Shown here one piece after another: positions 27,999 through 37,886 of a stretch of 64,000 nucleotides of DNA; the stretch's first letter is position 1, and each line of letters opens with the position of its first letter. Below the pieces are notes generated by a model that was not told the origin of the DNA, searched no databases, and worked only from the letters and a program-made list of their open reading frames with translations. The DNA is from an uncultured Litoreibacter sp. (GTDB lineage: Bacteria > Pseudomonadota > Alphaproteobacteria > Rhodobacterales > Rhodobacteraceae): NCBI GenBank assembly GCA_947493265.1, contig CANLQL010000003.1, forward strand, positions 248,001 through 312,000. The letters are read 5' to 3'. The position numbers and the translations under genes are program-made.

Positions 27999-30410
27999 AT
28001 GAAAACCAGCACGCGCGTTGTCATCATCGGAGGGGGCGTCGTTGGCTGTTCCGTCCTTTATCATCTGACAAAGTTGGGCTGGTCCGATGTCATGTTACTG
28101 GAACGCTCAGAACTGACTTCGGGGTCGACTTGGCATGCAGCGGGCGGGTTTCACACCTTGAACGGCGACACCAATATGGCCGCGCTACAAGGCTACACGA
28201 TCCGCCTTTACCGCGAGTTGGAAGACATCACCGGTATGTCATGTGGCCTGCACCATGTGGGTGGGATCACGCTGGCAGACAATCAAGACCGCTTCGATAT
28301 GCTGGTGGCTGAGCGTGCGAAGCACCGCTACATGGGTTTGGAGACCGAGATCGTCGGCCCTGAAGAGATCGCAAAGATTGCGCCGATCACCAATCTCGAT
28401 GGAATTGTCGGCGCGCTTTATGACCCGTTGGATGGTCATCTCGACCCCTCTGGTACGACGCATGCCTACGCCAAAGCGGCGCGAATGGGCGGTGCTGAAA
28501 TCCAGACCCACACAAAAGTCATGGAGACCAACCAGCGTCCAGATGGCAGCTGGGATGTCGTAACTGACAAGGGCACGATACACGCGGAACATGTTGTCAA
28601 CGCCGCAGGCCTCTGGGCACGCGAAGTTGGCGCGATGGCCGGCATCTATTTCCCTCTGCATCCGATGGAACACCAATATATCGTCACCGAAGACACGCCT
28701 GAGATCTACGACCGCGACACCGAACACCCCCATGTCATGGACCCTGCCGGGGAAAGCTACCTCCGCCAGGAAGGCCGCGGCCTGTGTATCGGGTTTTACG
28801 AACAACCTTGCCGCCCTTGGGCCGTCGATGGCACCCCTTGGGATTTCGGACACGAGCTGTTGCCCAATGATTTTGATAAGATCGAAGACAGCATCGAATT
28901 TGCCTACAAACGGTTCCCTGTACTGGAACGCGCCGGTGTCAAAAACGTAGTCCACGGGCCTTTCACCTTTGCCCCTGACGGAAACCCGTTGGTGGGCCCT
29001 GTTCCAGGGATGCGCAATTACTGGTCTGCCTGCGCGGTAATGGCAGGCTTTAGCCAGGGTGGTGGCGTCGGCTTGATGCTGGCGCAGTGGATGGTGGAAG
29101 GTGAAACCGAACGCGATACGTTTGCGATGGATTGCGCGCGCTTCGGCAAGTGGATCACACCTGGGTATACGCGTCCGAAAGTGATCGAGAACTATCAGCG
29201 CCGTTTCTCTGTCAGCTACCCAAATGAAGAGCTGCCTGCCGCGCGGCCGCACAACACCACGCCAATGTATGATATTTTCAGCGATCTGGGTGCCGTCTGG
29301 GGTCATCAATTCGGGCTGGAAGTTCCAAATTACTTTGCCCAAGGCGACGAGCCTCGGTTTGAAACGCCAAGCTTCCGGCGCTCAAACGCATGGGACGCCA
29401 CCGCCCGGGAGGTCAACGCCGTACGTACTGCCGCTGGTATCAATGAAACGCATAATTTCTCAAAGTTTCGTGTCACAGGCGCTGGCGCGCGTGCCTGGCT
29501 CGACCGCATCATGGCGGGCCGTATCCCGCAATCGGGCCGTCTGTCCCTCACACCGATGCTGTCCCCAAAAGGTCGATTGATCGGTGATTTCACCGTCTCT
29601 TGTTTGTCGGAAACTGAATTCCAGCTTACCGCGTCCTATGGCTCACAGGATTATCACGCCCGTTGGTTTGCGCAGAACCCCGGCACAGACGTCGTCGTAG
29701 AAAACATCTCGGACCAACGCACCGGGTTTCAAATCGCAGGCCCGCGTGCCCGTGACATCCTACAAGCTTGCTGCCGGGAAGATCTTTCCACCTTCAGGTT
29801 CATGGATGTCCGTCAACTCACCATTAGCCAGGCCCGTTGCATCGTCCAACGCGTCAGCTACACCGGCGATCTGGGCTTTGAGATCTATTGCACCCCGATG
29901 CAGCAACGCGCACTTTGGCACGCGCTCTGGCAGGCCGGAAAACCACACGGGCTGACGCCCTTCGGAATGCGCGCGATGATGTCCTTGCGGCTTGATAAGT
30001 TCTTCGGCTCCTGGCTGTCGGAATTTTCACCTGACTACACGGCCGCAGAAACCGGCATGGACCGGTTTATCTCTTTCAAGAAAAACGCCGATTTTATCGG
30101 CCGGAGCGCCGCCGAGGCGGAGCGCACCTCGCCGCCCGCCCGCAAGCTCTGCGCCTTCGAGGTGGACGCGAAAGACGCAGATGTCGTGGCCTACGAGCCT
30201 GTCTTTATCAATCGGAATGTCGCTGGCTTTTGCACTTCAGGCGGATATTCTCACACAGCCCAAAAATCTATCGCACAAGCTTTGATCCCTCGGGATCACG
30301 CAGCGGCCGGCTTGCAAGTACAGATCGAAATCTTGGGGGAACTGCGCGCCGCCACACTGATCACTCAACCGCTTTTTGATGCCGATGGCAGCAGAATGCG
30401 CGGCGACTAG
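27999..30410 (+). CDS. FAD-dependent GcvT-type oxidoreductase (dimethylglycine/sarcosine dehydrogenase-like), copy 2
   Basis: Also 803 residues, with the same order of domains as copy 1: VVIIGGGVVGCSVLYHL, LTSGSTWHAAGG (covalent-FAD-type His), PDGNPLVGPVPGMRNYW, then the GcvT half with VSYTGDLGFEIYC and SLRLDKFFGSWLSEFSPDYTAAETGMDRFI. The first 50 residues are nearly identical between the copies while the rest is more divergent, which fits an old duplication with different substrates. ATG before KTSTRV was chosen because GGGAGAAAG lies just upstream and the earlier in-frame extension overlaps the aldolase gene. Confidence 0.87.
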   Translation: MKTSTRVVIIGGGVVGCSVLYHLTKLGWSDVMLLERSELTSGSTWHAAGGFHTLNGDTNMAALQGYTIRLYRELEDITGMSCGLHHVGGITLADNQDRFDMLVAERAKHRYMGLETEIVGPEEIAKIAPITNLDGIVGALYDPLDGHLDPSGTTHAYAKAARMGGAEIQTHTKVMETNQRPDGSWDVVTDKGTIHAEHVVNAAGLWAREVGAMAGIYFPLHPMEHQYIVTEDTPEIYDRDTEHPHVMDPAGESYLRQEGRGLCIGFYEQPCRPWAVDGTPWDFGHELLPNDFDKIEDSIEFAYKRFPVLERAGVKNVVHGPFTFAPDGNPLVGPVPGMRNYWSACAVMAGFSQGGGVGLMLAQWMVEGETERDTFAMDCARFGKWITPGYTRPKVIENYQRRFSVSYPNEELPAARPHNTTPMYDIFSDLGAVWGHQFGLEVPNYFAQGDEPRFETPSFRRSNAWDATAREVNAVRTAAGINETHNFSKFRVTGAGARAWLDRIMAGRIPQSGRLSLTPMLSPKGRLIGDFTVSCLSETEFQLTASYGSQDYHARWFAQNPGTDVVVENISDQRTGFQIAGPRARDILQACCREDLSTFRFMDVRQLTISQARCIVQRVSYTGDLGFEIYCTPMQQRALWHALWQAGKPHGLTPFGMRAMMSLRLDKFFGSWLSEFSPDYTAAETGMDRFISFKKNADFIGRSAAEAERTSPPARKLCAFEVDAKDADVVAYEPVFINRNVAGFCTSGGYSHTAQKSIAQALIPRDHAAAGLQVQIEILGELRAATLITQPLFDADGSRMRGD

Positions 30411-30442
30411 CTTCTTCTTGCCAAAAATACTCCCGCCGGAGG
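30410..30442 (-). terminator. terminator and copy B of the dispersed 3'-end element
   Basis: On the minus strand CCTCCGGCGGGAGTATTTTT has the stem CTCC/GGAG, a T-run, and then the conserved tail GGCAAGAAG. It follows the stop of the DUF1330 gene and can end the alaS-DUF1330 transcript. The tail matches copies A and C. Confidence 0.7.
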
Positions 30443-30463
30443 CGAAGGTGGAATGCCGGACGG

Positions 30464-30754
30464 CTAGTCCAGTTCTTCAAGGATCATCAGATCCCGTTCA
30501 GACGCCCCGCGCGCATGGCTCAATGCTTCCTGGTAGGCGTCAGAATAGTAGCAATCATGCGCAGCCTGAAGCGATGGAAACCGCGCCACAACATTGCGGG
30601 CACGATCATTGCCTTCCAACTGCTCATAGGCACCATTGCGGGCCAGAAATACGCCACCATGATCGGCAATCGCACCCGTCGCAAGCGCTGCATATTTTGC
30701 GTAGCTTTCTGCGTCCGTGACCTTCACATGCGCAATCCAAAGTGCTTTTGGCAT
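30464..30754 (-). CDS. DUF1330 domain-containing protein
   Basis: A 96-residue ferredoxin-like-fold protein. MPKALWIAHVKVTDAESYAKYA, RNGAYEQLEG and VVARFPSLQAAHDCYYSDAYQEA are typical of DUF1330, a dimeric alpha-beta barrel family of unknown biochemical role. It lies three bases after alaS and is co-transcribed with it. Confidence 0.88.
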   Translation of the reverse strand: MPKALWIAHVKVTDAESYAKYAALATGAIADHGGVFLARNGAYEQLEGNDRARNVVARFPSLQAAHDCYYSDAYQEALSHARGASERDLMILEELD

Positions 30755-30757
30755 CTG

Positions 30758-33409
30758 TTATCCTCCGATAATGGTTTCGACCGCCGCGATGGCGTTTTCG
30801 GCATTCTCGACGCTTGCGCCACCGCCTTGGGCCAGGTCCGCACGGCCGCCGCCGCCCTTTCCACCAAGCTCCACGACCGCAGCTTTGACCAAATCTACCG
30901 CCGACAGCTTTTGCGTCAAATCTTCGCTGACACCGGCCACGACGGCGGCTTTACCGCCAAGATCCGCGATCAACAGAACTGCGCCCGATCCCATGCGGGT
31001 CTTATGCTCATCCACCAATGCGGGAAGGTCTTTGCCGCTGACCCCGCTTAGAACTTGCGCGAAGAACGCAACGCCGTTTAAGCTTTTATCTTCTGCCTGC
31101 GCGGCACCACGTGACATCGCCAATTCTCGGCGCAGTTGTGCCACTTCGTTTGACAAGGATTTACGCTCTTCCATCAAGGATTTGACGCGGTCTGCAACCT
31201 CTTCCGGCTTCGATTTCAACATCAAAGCAGTTTCGGCCAACCTGGTATCCTGCGCGGACAGATAGTCGAAAGCGGCCGCACCAGTCAGGGCTTCGATCCT
31301 GCGCACACCGGCGCTTGACGCGCTGTCACCCAGTGTCACAAAGACCCCGATATCACCGGTTTGACGCACATGGGTGCCGCCACAAAGTTCCAGCGAATAG
31401 GTCTGACCATCCGTCCCCTTGCCAGTGGCCGCCTGCCCCATGGAGACAACCCGCACTTCGTCGCCATATTTTTCCCCGAACAATGCTTGCGCGCCGATTT
31501 CGCGCGCATCATCAGGCGTCATGATCCTGGTTTCGACGACAGAGTTCTGGCGGATATAACTGTTCACCTCAGCCTCCACCCGCGCCAGTTCGTCGGTGCT
31601 GAGCGCCTTGCCATGCGAAAAATCAAACCTTAGCCGATCAGGCGCGTTCAGCGATCCGCGCTGCGCAACATGCTCACCAAGTGCTTGGCGCAGCGCTTCA
31701 TGCAACAGATGCGTGGCGGAGTGATTGGCCCGGATCGAAGACCGCCGCCCGTGATCTACCTTCAACTCCACACCGTCACCCACGGCAATCGTTCCAGCTG
31801 TCACGTTTGCAAAATGAATAAACACGTCTGCGGATTTGCGCGTATCGGTAATCTCAGCGGTGGCGTTCCCCAAGGAAAGCACACCGGTATCGCCAACCTG
31901 ACCGCCGCTTTCGGCGTAAAACGGTGTCTGGTTCAAAACGATCTGGACCGTGTCACCTGAGGTCGCCGCATCAACAGACGCCCCGTCCTTGATGATCGCC
32001 AGAACCTGCGCCTCGGCCTGTTCCGTGTCATATCCCAGAAAATCCGTTGCTCCATGCGTGTCCGCAATATCAAACCAAATTGTGGCGTCTGCGGCTTCGC
32101 CCGATCCGGCCCAGCTCGCGCGCGCTTTGGCCTTCTGTTCTGCCATCGCTACGTCAAATCCGTCTGTATCAACACCGCGGCCTTTTTCGCGCAGCGCGTC
32201 TTGCGTCAAATCAAGCGGGAAACCGAACGTGTCGTAAAGCTTGAACGCTGCTCGACCGGGAAGATCCTGGTCTTCCGGCAGCGTTGCCAGTTCGTCATCC
32301 AGAAGTTTCAACCCACGGTCGAGCGTTTCGCGGAACCGGGTTTCTTCTTGTCGCAGTGTTTCTTCGATCAACGCCTGCGCTTGCGCTAGTTCCGGATAAG
32401 CAGCCCCCATTTGCCCGACAAGTGCGGGCACCAGTTTGTGCATGACCGGGTCTTTCGCGCCCAGCAAATGGGCATGTCGCATTGCGCGCCGCATGATCCG
32501 GCGCAGCACATACCCGCGACCGTCTTTTGAAGGCATCACACCATCAGCGATCAGAAAAGATGTGGACCGTAAATGGTCGGCAATAACCCGGTGATGGGTT
32601 GCGCCGGGCCCATCGGGATCGCTGGATGTGACATTGGCCGAAGCCATGATCAGCGACCGCATCAAATCGGTGGCATAGTTGTCGTTGGTGCCTTGAAGTA
32701 GTGCGGCCACACGCTCAATCCCCATCCCGGTATCGATGGATTGGGCGGCAAGATCGCGGCGCGTCCCGTCTTCAAATTGCTCAAACTGCATGAAGACGAG
32801 GTTCCAGATCTCGACAAACCTGTCGCCATCCTCTTCCGGGGAGCCGGGAGGCCCACCCCAGATGTGATCACCGTGATCATAGAAAATCTCGGAACTTGGG
32901 CCACAAGGACCCGTTGGGCCCATCATCCAGAAATTATCATCCGTTGCGATCCGGATGATCTTATCATCGGAAAGGCCAGCAACTTTTTTCCAGATCGCGA
33001 CCGCCTCGTCATCGGTGTGGTAGACGGTAACGACAAGCTTTTCCTTCGGTATGCCCAGCTCCTTGGTGATCAAATGCCAAGCAAACGCGATCGCATCTTC
33101 CTTGAAATAATCACCAAAGCTGAAATTCCCGAGCATTTCGAAAAACGTGTGATGGCGTGCGGTATAGCCTACATTGTCGAGGTCGTTATGCTTGCCCCCG
33201 GCACGGACGCATTTCTGTGCGGTCGTCGCACGGGTGTAGTCACGCGTTTCCACCCCGGTGAACAGGTTTTTGAACTGCACCATGCCGGAATTGGCAAACA
33301 TCAACGTCGGATCATTGCGTGGCACCAGCGGGCTGGACGGCTGCACGGAATGGCCTTGGTTTTCAAAATAGGTCAGAAATGTCGATCGGATGTCGTTGAG
33401 ACTTGTCAT
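30758..33409 (-). CDS. alaS: alanine--tRNA ligase
   Basis: An 883-residue alanyl-tRNA synthetase. The class II catalytic core begins [38 protein letters not shown] follows. The editing domain has the zinc site HSATHLLH and CGGTH, and a C-Ala domain ends [15 protein letters not shown]. Length is standard. The ATG before TSLNDIRS was used; the longer in-frame extension is not family-like. Confidence 0.97.
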   Translation of the reverse strand: MTSLNDIRSTFLTYFENQGHSVQPSSPLVPRNDPTLMFANSGMVQFKNLFTGVETRDYTRATTAQKCVRAGGKHNDLDNVGYTARHHTFFEMLGNFSFGDYFKEDAIAFAWHLITKELGIPKEKLVVTVYHTDDEAVAIWKKVAGLSDDKIIRIATDDNFWMMGPTGPCGPSSEIFYDHGDHIWGGPPGSPEEDGDRFVEIWNLVFMQFEQFEDGTRRDLAAQSIDTGMGIERVAALLQGTNDNYATDLMRSLIMASANVTSSDPDGPGATHHRVIADHLRSTSFLIADGVMPSKDGRGYVLRRIMRRAMRHAHLLGAKDPVMHKLVPALVGQMGAAYPELAQAQALIEETLRQEETRFRETLDRGLKLLDDELATLPEDQDLPGRAAFKLYDTFGFPLDLTQDALREKGRGVDTDGFDVAMAEQKAKARASWAGSGEAADATIWFDIADTHGATDFLGYDTEQAEAQVLAIIKDGASVDAATSGDTVQIVLNQTPFYAESGGQVGDTGVLSLGNATAEITDTRKSADVFIHFANVTAGTIAVGDGVELKVDHGRRSSIRANHSATHLLHEALRQALGEHVAQRGSLNAPDRLRFDFSHGKALSTDELARVEAEVNSYIRQNSVVETRIMTPDDAREIGAQALFGEKYGDEVRVVSMGQAATGKGTDGQTYSLELCGGTHVRQTGDIGVFVTLGDSASSAGVRRIEALTGAAAFDYLSAQDTRLAETALMLKSKPEEVADRVKSLMEERKSLSNEVAQLRRELAMSRGAAQAEDKSLNGVAFFAQVLSGVSGKDLPALVDEHKTRMGSGAVLLIADLGGKAAVVAGVSEDLTQKLSAVDLVKAAVVELGGKGGGGRADLAQGGGASVENAENAIAAVETIIGG

Positions 33410-33514
33410 GGCGCTGGCTTTGCATGTCGTTAAAGTCCTTCGCAATTATCCCGCCAGCCGACGCAGGTAAAGGGATTGGCGCGATTATGGATCGTATTTC
33501 GCAAATTCGAGCCC

Positions 33515-33549
33515 AAAAACAAAAGACAGCCGCCCCAATGGGACGGCTG
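33515..33549 (-). terminator. intrinsic terminator of recA
   Basis: On the minus strand CAGCCGTCCC-ATT-GGGGCGGCTG makes a ten-pair stem followed by TCTTTTGTTTTT. It lies 29 bases after the recA stop. Confidence 0.9.
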
Positions 33550-33577
33550 CCTCAGCACAATACGCAGATTTCTCGTC

Positions 33578-34663
33578 TTAATCGTCGATCAGACCATCAT
33601 CGTCATCATTTGCGGAAGGGCCTTCTTCAATCTCGAAATCAAGACCGTGGGCTGCGCGGATCTTATCTTCAATTTCAACCGCGATGCCGCTGTTTTCTTT
33701 CAGGAATGACTTGGCGTTTTCACGTCCCTGACCAATCCGTTCGTCGCCATAGCTAAACCAGGATCCGGATTTCTCAACCACGCCGGCCTTCACACCGAGA
33801 TCAAGCAGCTCCCCCATTTTCGAGATGCCTTCGCCATACATGATGTCAAATTCAACCTGCTTGAAAGGCGGTGCGACCTTGTTTTTCACAACTTTGACGC
33901 GGGTGGCGTTGCCGACAACCTCGTCACGATCCTTCAACGCACCGATCCGGCGAATATCCAGACGGACGGAGGAGTAAAACTTCAGCGCGTTGCCGCCTGT
34001 CGTTGTTTCCGGAGAGCCGAACATAACGCCAATCTTCATCCGAATTTGGTTAATGAAGATCACCATGCAGTTGGAACGGGAAATGGAGCCGGTCAGCTTC
34101 CGCATTGCCTGGCTCATCAGACGGGCATGCACACCGACAGAGCTGTCGCCCATATCACCTTCCAATTCAGATTTCGGCGTCAGGGCGGCGACGGAATCGA
34201 CAACAATCATGTTCACCGCGCCAGACCGAACCAACGTATCAACAATTTCAAGTGCCTGTTCGCCCGTATCGGGCTGCGAAATCAGCAATTCGTCCAGATC
34301 AACGCCAAGCTTGCGGGCGTATTGCGGGTCCAACGCGTGTTCTGCGTCAACAAAGGCGCAAACGCCGCCCTTCTTCTGTTCTTCTGCAACGCAATGCAGT
34401 GTCAGTGTGGTCTTGCCTGACGATTCCGGGCCGTAGATTTCCACGACGCGGCCTTTCGGCAAGCCGCCGATCCCTAGCGCGATATCCAGACCAAGTGACC
34501 CGGTCGATGTCGCTTCGATTTCCTGAACTGCGTTTTCGTCGCCCAATTTCATAATTGAGCCCTTGCCGAACTGGCGCTCAATCTGGGACAGAGCTGACTC
34601 TAGCGCTTTTTGTTTATTGCTGTCGGATTTGTCTGACATGGTTTGTGTATCTGCATTTGCCAT
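33578..34663 (-). CDS. recA: recombinase RecA
   Basis: A 361-residue RecA for homologous recombination and LexA co-protease activity. Walker A is GPESSGKTT, with [15 protein letters not shown] (Walker B), the DNA-binding loop region and [21 protein letters not shown]. The acidic tail ([11 protein letters not shown]) is normal. An SOS box lies in its promoter and a strong terminator follows the gene. Confidence 0.98.
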   Translation of the reverse strand: MANADTQTMSDKSDSNKQKALESALSQIERQFGKGSIMKLGDENAVQEIEATSTGSLGLDIALGIGGLPKGRVVEIYGPESSGKTTLTLHCVAEEQKKGGVCAFVDAEHALDPQYARKLGVDLDELLISQPDTGEQALEIVDTLVRSGAVNMIVVDSVAALTPKSELEGDMGDSSVGVHARLMSQAMRKLTGSISRSNCMVIFINQIRMKIGVMFGSPETTTGGNALKFYSSVRLDIRRIGALKDRDEVVGNATRVKVVKNKVAPPFKQVEFDIMYGEGISKMGELLDLGVKAGVVEKSGSWFSYGDERIGQGRENAKSFLKENSGIAVEIEDKIRAAHGLDFEIEEGPSANDDDDGLIDD

Positions 34664-34712
34664 TATTTTTATCCCTTATTTCACACCGCGTTACTGCGGG
34701 CAATGACTGCCA

Positions 34713-34741
34713 ATGTTCCTCTCTTGTTCTTATGAGATCAA
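34713..34741 (-). promoter_or_regulatory. recA promoter with alphaproteobacterial LexA (SOS) box
   Basis: On the plus strand GTTC-N7-GTTC (34715-34729) is the direct-repeat SOS box of alphaproteobacteria. On the minus strand it falls between a TTGATC -35 and a GAACAT -10 separated by 17 bases, so LexA would block RNA polymerase. The start codon of recA is about 50 bases further. Confidence 0.85.
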
Positions 34742-34779
34742 AAAGAGAACATTTCAAGGTAAATTTTACCAAGTAAAAG

Positions 34780-35457
34780 TTGCGGGATTCGGATAAACAT
34801 AGTTTTAATAGGCGGAAAATATATGCGCAGATCGAAAAATTGATTATTTTACAGAAGTATAACCTGGTTTATCTGGCGGTTCCGAAAACCGGCTCGACCT
34901 CAATTGAGATGGCTCTTGATCCTTATGCAAGCAGCGCTTTGAGGTCTCCTCCCGGGTTGAAACACGCGAACGCGCGCAGGTTTGAACGGGAAATTCGCCC
35001 CCTTTTTGATCGATCCGGAAAACGTCGGTTGGAAACTATGGCCGTTATTCGTGAACCGGTAGATTGGTTGTTGAGCTGGTACAGGTATCGTGGACGCAAG
35101 GAAATCGCCGGGTCACCGAACAGCACAGCCGAGATCAGCTTTGATCAGTTTGTGGAAGCGTATTTGTCAAAAGAGCGGCCCCCTTTTGCAAATGTCGGCT
35201 CGCAATCTCAGTTTGTCAGTGACGCTGCGGGCAAGATAATCGTGACGCATCTGTTTCAATATGAGCAACTTCCAACACTTCTTGCCTATTTGGATGCACG
35301 TTTAAAGACTGAGCTTGTTCTTCCGAACCTGAACAGGTCCCCGAAAACGCAAGTCTCCGTTAGTCAGACGACGCGATCGCTTCTGGAGCAAAAACTGGAG
35401 GCTGATTTTGACCTTCACGCCAAGCTGTCGACGTCACCACTGACGACAACGGACTAA
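34780..35457 (+). CDS. sulfotransferase family protein
   Basis: A protein of up to 225 residues. The PAPS 5'-phosphosulfate loop is LVYLAVPKTGSTSIE and the 3'-phosphate site is MAVIREPVDWLLSWYRY. The family transfers sulfate from PAPS to sugars, lipids or peptides. There is no in-frame ATG before the loop; TTG at the start given or TTG 60 bases later (giving MIILQKYNLVYLAVPKTG) are the candidates, and the second resembles the usual N-terminus better. The gene is AT-richer than its neighbours, suggesting acquisition. Target unknown. It ends three bases before the convergent cckA stop. Confidence 0.75.
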   Translation: MRDSDKHSFNRRKIYAQIEKLIILQKYNLVYLAVPKTGSTSIEMALDPYASSALRSPPGLKHANARRFEREIRPLFDRSGKRRLETMAVIREPVDWLLSWYRYRGRKEIAGSPNSTAEISFDQFVEAYLSKERPPFANVGSQSQFVSDAAGKIIVTHLFQYEQLPTLLAYLDARLKTELVLPNLNRSPKTQVSVSQTTRSLLEQKLEADFDLHAKLSTSPLTTTD

Positions 35458-35460
35458 GAA

Positions 35461-37785
35461 TTACGCGGCTTTACCAAGTTGGCCGCGCACCGTCGCGGTA
35501 AGCGCATTCAAGGAGAATGGCTTTGGCAAAAAGACAGAATTTGGGATATGGTCTTGTTCATCTGAGAAATTGTCTTCCGCATAGCCTGAAACGAAGACGA
35601 CGCGCATATCTGGTCGCATTTTTCGCGCTTCACGCACCCAGGTCGGGCCATCAAGGCCAGGCATGACCACGTCAGTCACGACGATATCAACGGTCAGGCC
35701 CTCATCGCTTAGCAATGACAACGCATCTTCCGCGCTTTCCGCTTCCAGCACTTGGTATCCGCGAAGTTTCAATGCTCGAGAGGCAAATGCCCGGACTGGG
35801 GCTTCATCCTCAACCAAGAGAACAACACCCTCGGCGACCCCTGTATCCGATACGACCGCGGGCTGTTCCGTCTTTTCAACGTCCTGAACAGGTTTGTCGT
35901 AGGTTGGGAAATAAATCGTAAAGACGGTGCCTTTGTTTTCTTCGCTGTCGACGAAAATGAAGCCACCGGATTGTTTAACGATCCCATATGCGGTCGACAG
36001 GCCCAAACCTGTCCCCTCGCCCGTGCGTTTGGTGGTGAAGAATGGTTCAAAGATTTTCGACATCTTATCTGACGGGATACCGCAGCCCGTGTCAGAGACT
36101 TTGACGATCACATAGTCCCCACGCGGCACAAAGGCCTGATCGCGCTTCATGTCTTCTGTGAGCTTTTTATTGCGGGTCTCAATGAGGATTTCACCACCGC
36201 CCGACAGCGCATCGCGGGCATTCACGACGAGGTTCATAATCACCTGTTCCAGCTGCCTGCGGTCCGCACGGACAGACATCAGTTCTGGATCATGGTTCAG
36301 GGTCAGCGATATCTGCGCGCCCACAAGTCGGTTTAGCAAATGGGTCAAGTCCGCTAACGTATCGCGCATATCAAGAACTTCGAGCTGCAGGTTCTGTTTA
36401 CGGGAAAACGCCAGCAATTGCCCGACAAGGGAGGCCGCCCGGTTGGCGTTTTGGTTAATCTGTTCAAGATCTCCGAAATCCGGATCGCCGGGATCGTGGC
36501 GCAGCATCAACAAGTCGCAATGGCCGGAAATTGCAGTCAGAAGATTGTTGAAATCATGTGCAACACCACCGGCAAGTTGGCCGATTGCCTGCATTTTCTG
36601 ACTTTGGACAAATTGCGCCTCCAGCGTTTTCAACTCGGTCGCATCCGTGACCATGGCCATCAGAGACACTTCACCGGCCTCAATTATCCGCCCTAGCGTC
36701 ACTTGCAGGTAGACTTCTTCATCTGCGTTCCGGGCCTTCAAAATTTCGGGTTTATGCAGCGACCGACCCTCTGCGGCATCACCGAGCCAATCGGAAATTT
36801 GCCGCCCCAGCCCTTCGACCAGATCGGAAAGTGACGCCGTTCCGACACCGCGTTCTCCGTCTATGCGCAGAAGTTTGCGGGACAACTTATTTGCCTCAAG
36901 AACCCGGCCGCTTGGTGCGATTTTCAGCAATGCGACGGGGAATTCCTCAAGGGTATCAAGCGTTGGGGCCAGTGTGGGGCGAATTTCTTCTGTGACAGGG
37001 GCCAGGAAATATTCCGTCCGACCGCCGCTGCCCTCGACAATGATCACACGGACCATCATGCCACCATCTGCGGTCATGACCGACACGACCTGCCCTGATT
37101 CCGTTGGGATGTCAGTGAACATTTTTTCAAGCGATTTGACCCGTCCGCCAACCAGCCTGCGCATGGCGTCATTCATGAACAGGATCGTGCCAGTGCCACT
37201 TGCAGTCATCATCGGCAGGCTGATTTTGTCAGCTGTTCGGGTCGACGTCGTGCGTTCCAGCGCCTCTTCGATGGCCCACAGAAAACTTGTGTCGGAGATC
37301 CGGTGGACGCTGACCAGAAAACGACCGCTGCGCGTGACGACATCTTCGCGCGCGGCATTCACCCGGGTCGCTTTCGCCTGAAGGCGGAAAACAATCGCAT
37401 TTGCATTGGAAAATGTGCTTTCCAGCACCCGTTCGAAGACAGCACCGCCTGCGTCCCCGAAACGTCCGCGGGCTGACTTGTTCTTGTTGAGAACCTCGCC
37501 CTCATCGCTGACAAGGAAAATTGCGCGATCATCATGGGCGATTAACTCGTCCAAACCGCCACCTTGTCCAACGGAGACTTTGGACCGCGAAAACGTCCAG
37601 GCCATCAGCACAAGCGTCCCCAACGTTGCCCCGACGACCAAGGCCACGACGGACATCGTGCGGTTTGGTAGAAACATCCCCACGGCTATGCAAAGTGCTG
37701 CGAACCAAATCAGATAGGGAGCTTTTGCCGCGACGTTTTCAATAACAGTGGTCATTGCCCTCTGAGGTTCGACACTCTGCACCAC
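35461..37785 (-). CDS. cckA: hybrid sensor histidine kinase CckA
   Basis: A 774-residue hybrid kinase at the top of the CckA-ChpT-CtrA phosphorelay. Two membrane helices near residues 23-70 are followed by PAS-like regions, a HisKA dimerisation helix (QSQKMQAIGQLAGGVAHDFNNLL, phospho-His), an ATPase domain (VIMNLVVNARDAL, DTGCGIP, GTGLGLS) and a C-terminal receiver (VVLLVEDEAPVRAF...VVTDVVMPGLDGP with phospho-Asp). GTG was taken as start because GGAGAAG lies upstream; an ATG 30 bases later is possible. A CtrA-type box precedes it, and chpT is encoded elsewhere in the window. Confidence 0.93.
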   Translation of the reverse strand: MVQSVEPQRAMTTVIENVAAKAPYLIWFAALCIAVGMFLPNRTMSVVALVVGATLGTLVLMAWTFSRSKVSVGQGGGLDELIAHDDRAIFLVSDEGEVLNKNKSARGRFGDAGGAVFERVLESTFSNANAIVFRLQAKATRVNAAREDVVTRSGRFLVSVHRISDTSFLWAIEEALERTTSTRTADKISLPMMTASGTGTILFMNDAMRRLVGGRVKSLEKMFTDIPTESGQVVSVMTADGGMMVRVIIVEGSGGRTEYFLAPVTEEIRPTLAPTLDTLEEFPVALLKIAPSGRVLEANKLSRKLLRIDGERGVGTASLSDLVEGLGRQISDWLGDAAEGRSLHKPEILKARNADEEVYLQVTLGRIIEAGEVSLMAMVTDATELKTLEAQFVQSQKMQAIGQLAGGVAHDFNNLLTAISGHCDLLMLRHDPGDPDFGDLEQINQNANRAASLVGQLLAFSRKQNLQLEVLDMRDTLADLTHLLNRLVGAQISLTLNHDPELMSVRADRRQLEQVIMNLVVNARDALSGGGEILIETRNKKLTEDMKRDQAFVPRGDYVIVKVSDTGCGIPSDKMSKIFEPFFTTKRTGEGTGLGLSTAYGIVKQSGGFIFVDSEENKGTVFTIYFPTYDKPVQDVEKTEQPAVVSDTGVAEGVVLLVEDEAPVRAFASRALKLRGYQVLEAESAEDALSLLSDEGLTVDIVVTDVVMPGLDGPTWVREARKMRPDMRVVFVSGYAEDNFSDEQDHIPNSVFLPKPFSLNALTATVRGQLGKAA

Positions 37786-37833
37786 AACGCTTCTCCAATA
37801 GGAATCATCAAATTGAAGGGTCTGACAGAACCG

Positions 37834-37848
37834 TTAAGTCGAAATTAA
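37834..37848 (-). promoter_or_regulatory. CtrA-type binding site upstream of cckA
   Basis: On the minus strand TTAATTTCGACTTAAC fits TTAA-N7-TTAAC, the full CtrA consensus of alphaproteobacteria, about 50 bases ahead of cckA. It suggests feedback of CtrA on its own kinase. The 100-base gap is AT-rich, which raises the chance of random matches. Confidence 0.55.
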
Positions 37849-37886
37849 TTTTTCTAACTGTCACCCTAATTTAAAGGCTAGAGGTG

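Noticed and set aside
28239-29342. 367-codon minus-strand open frame
   Set aside because: It lies wholly antisense within the second FAD/GcvT oxidoreductase and has no family features.
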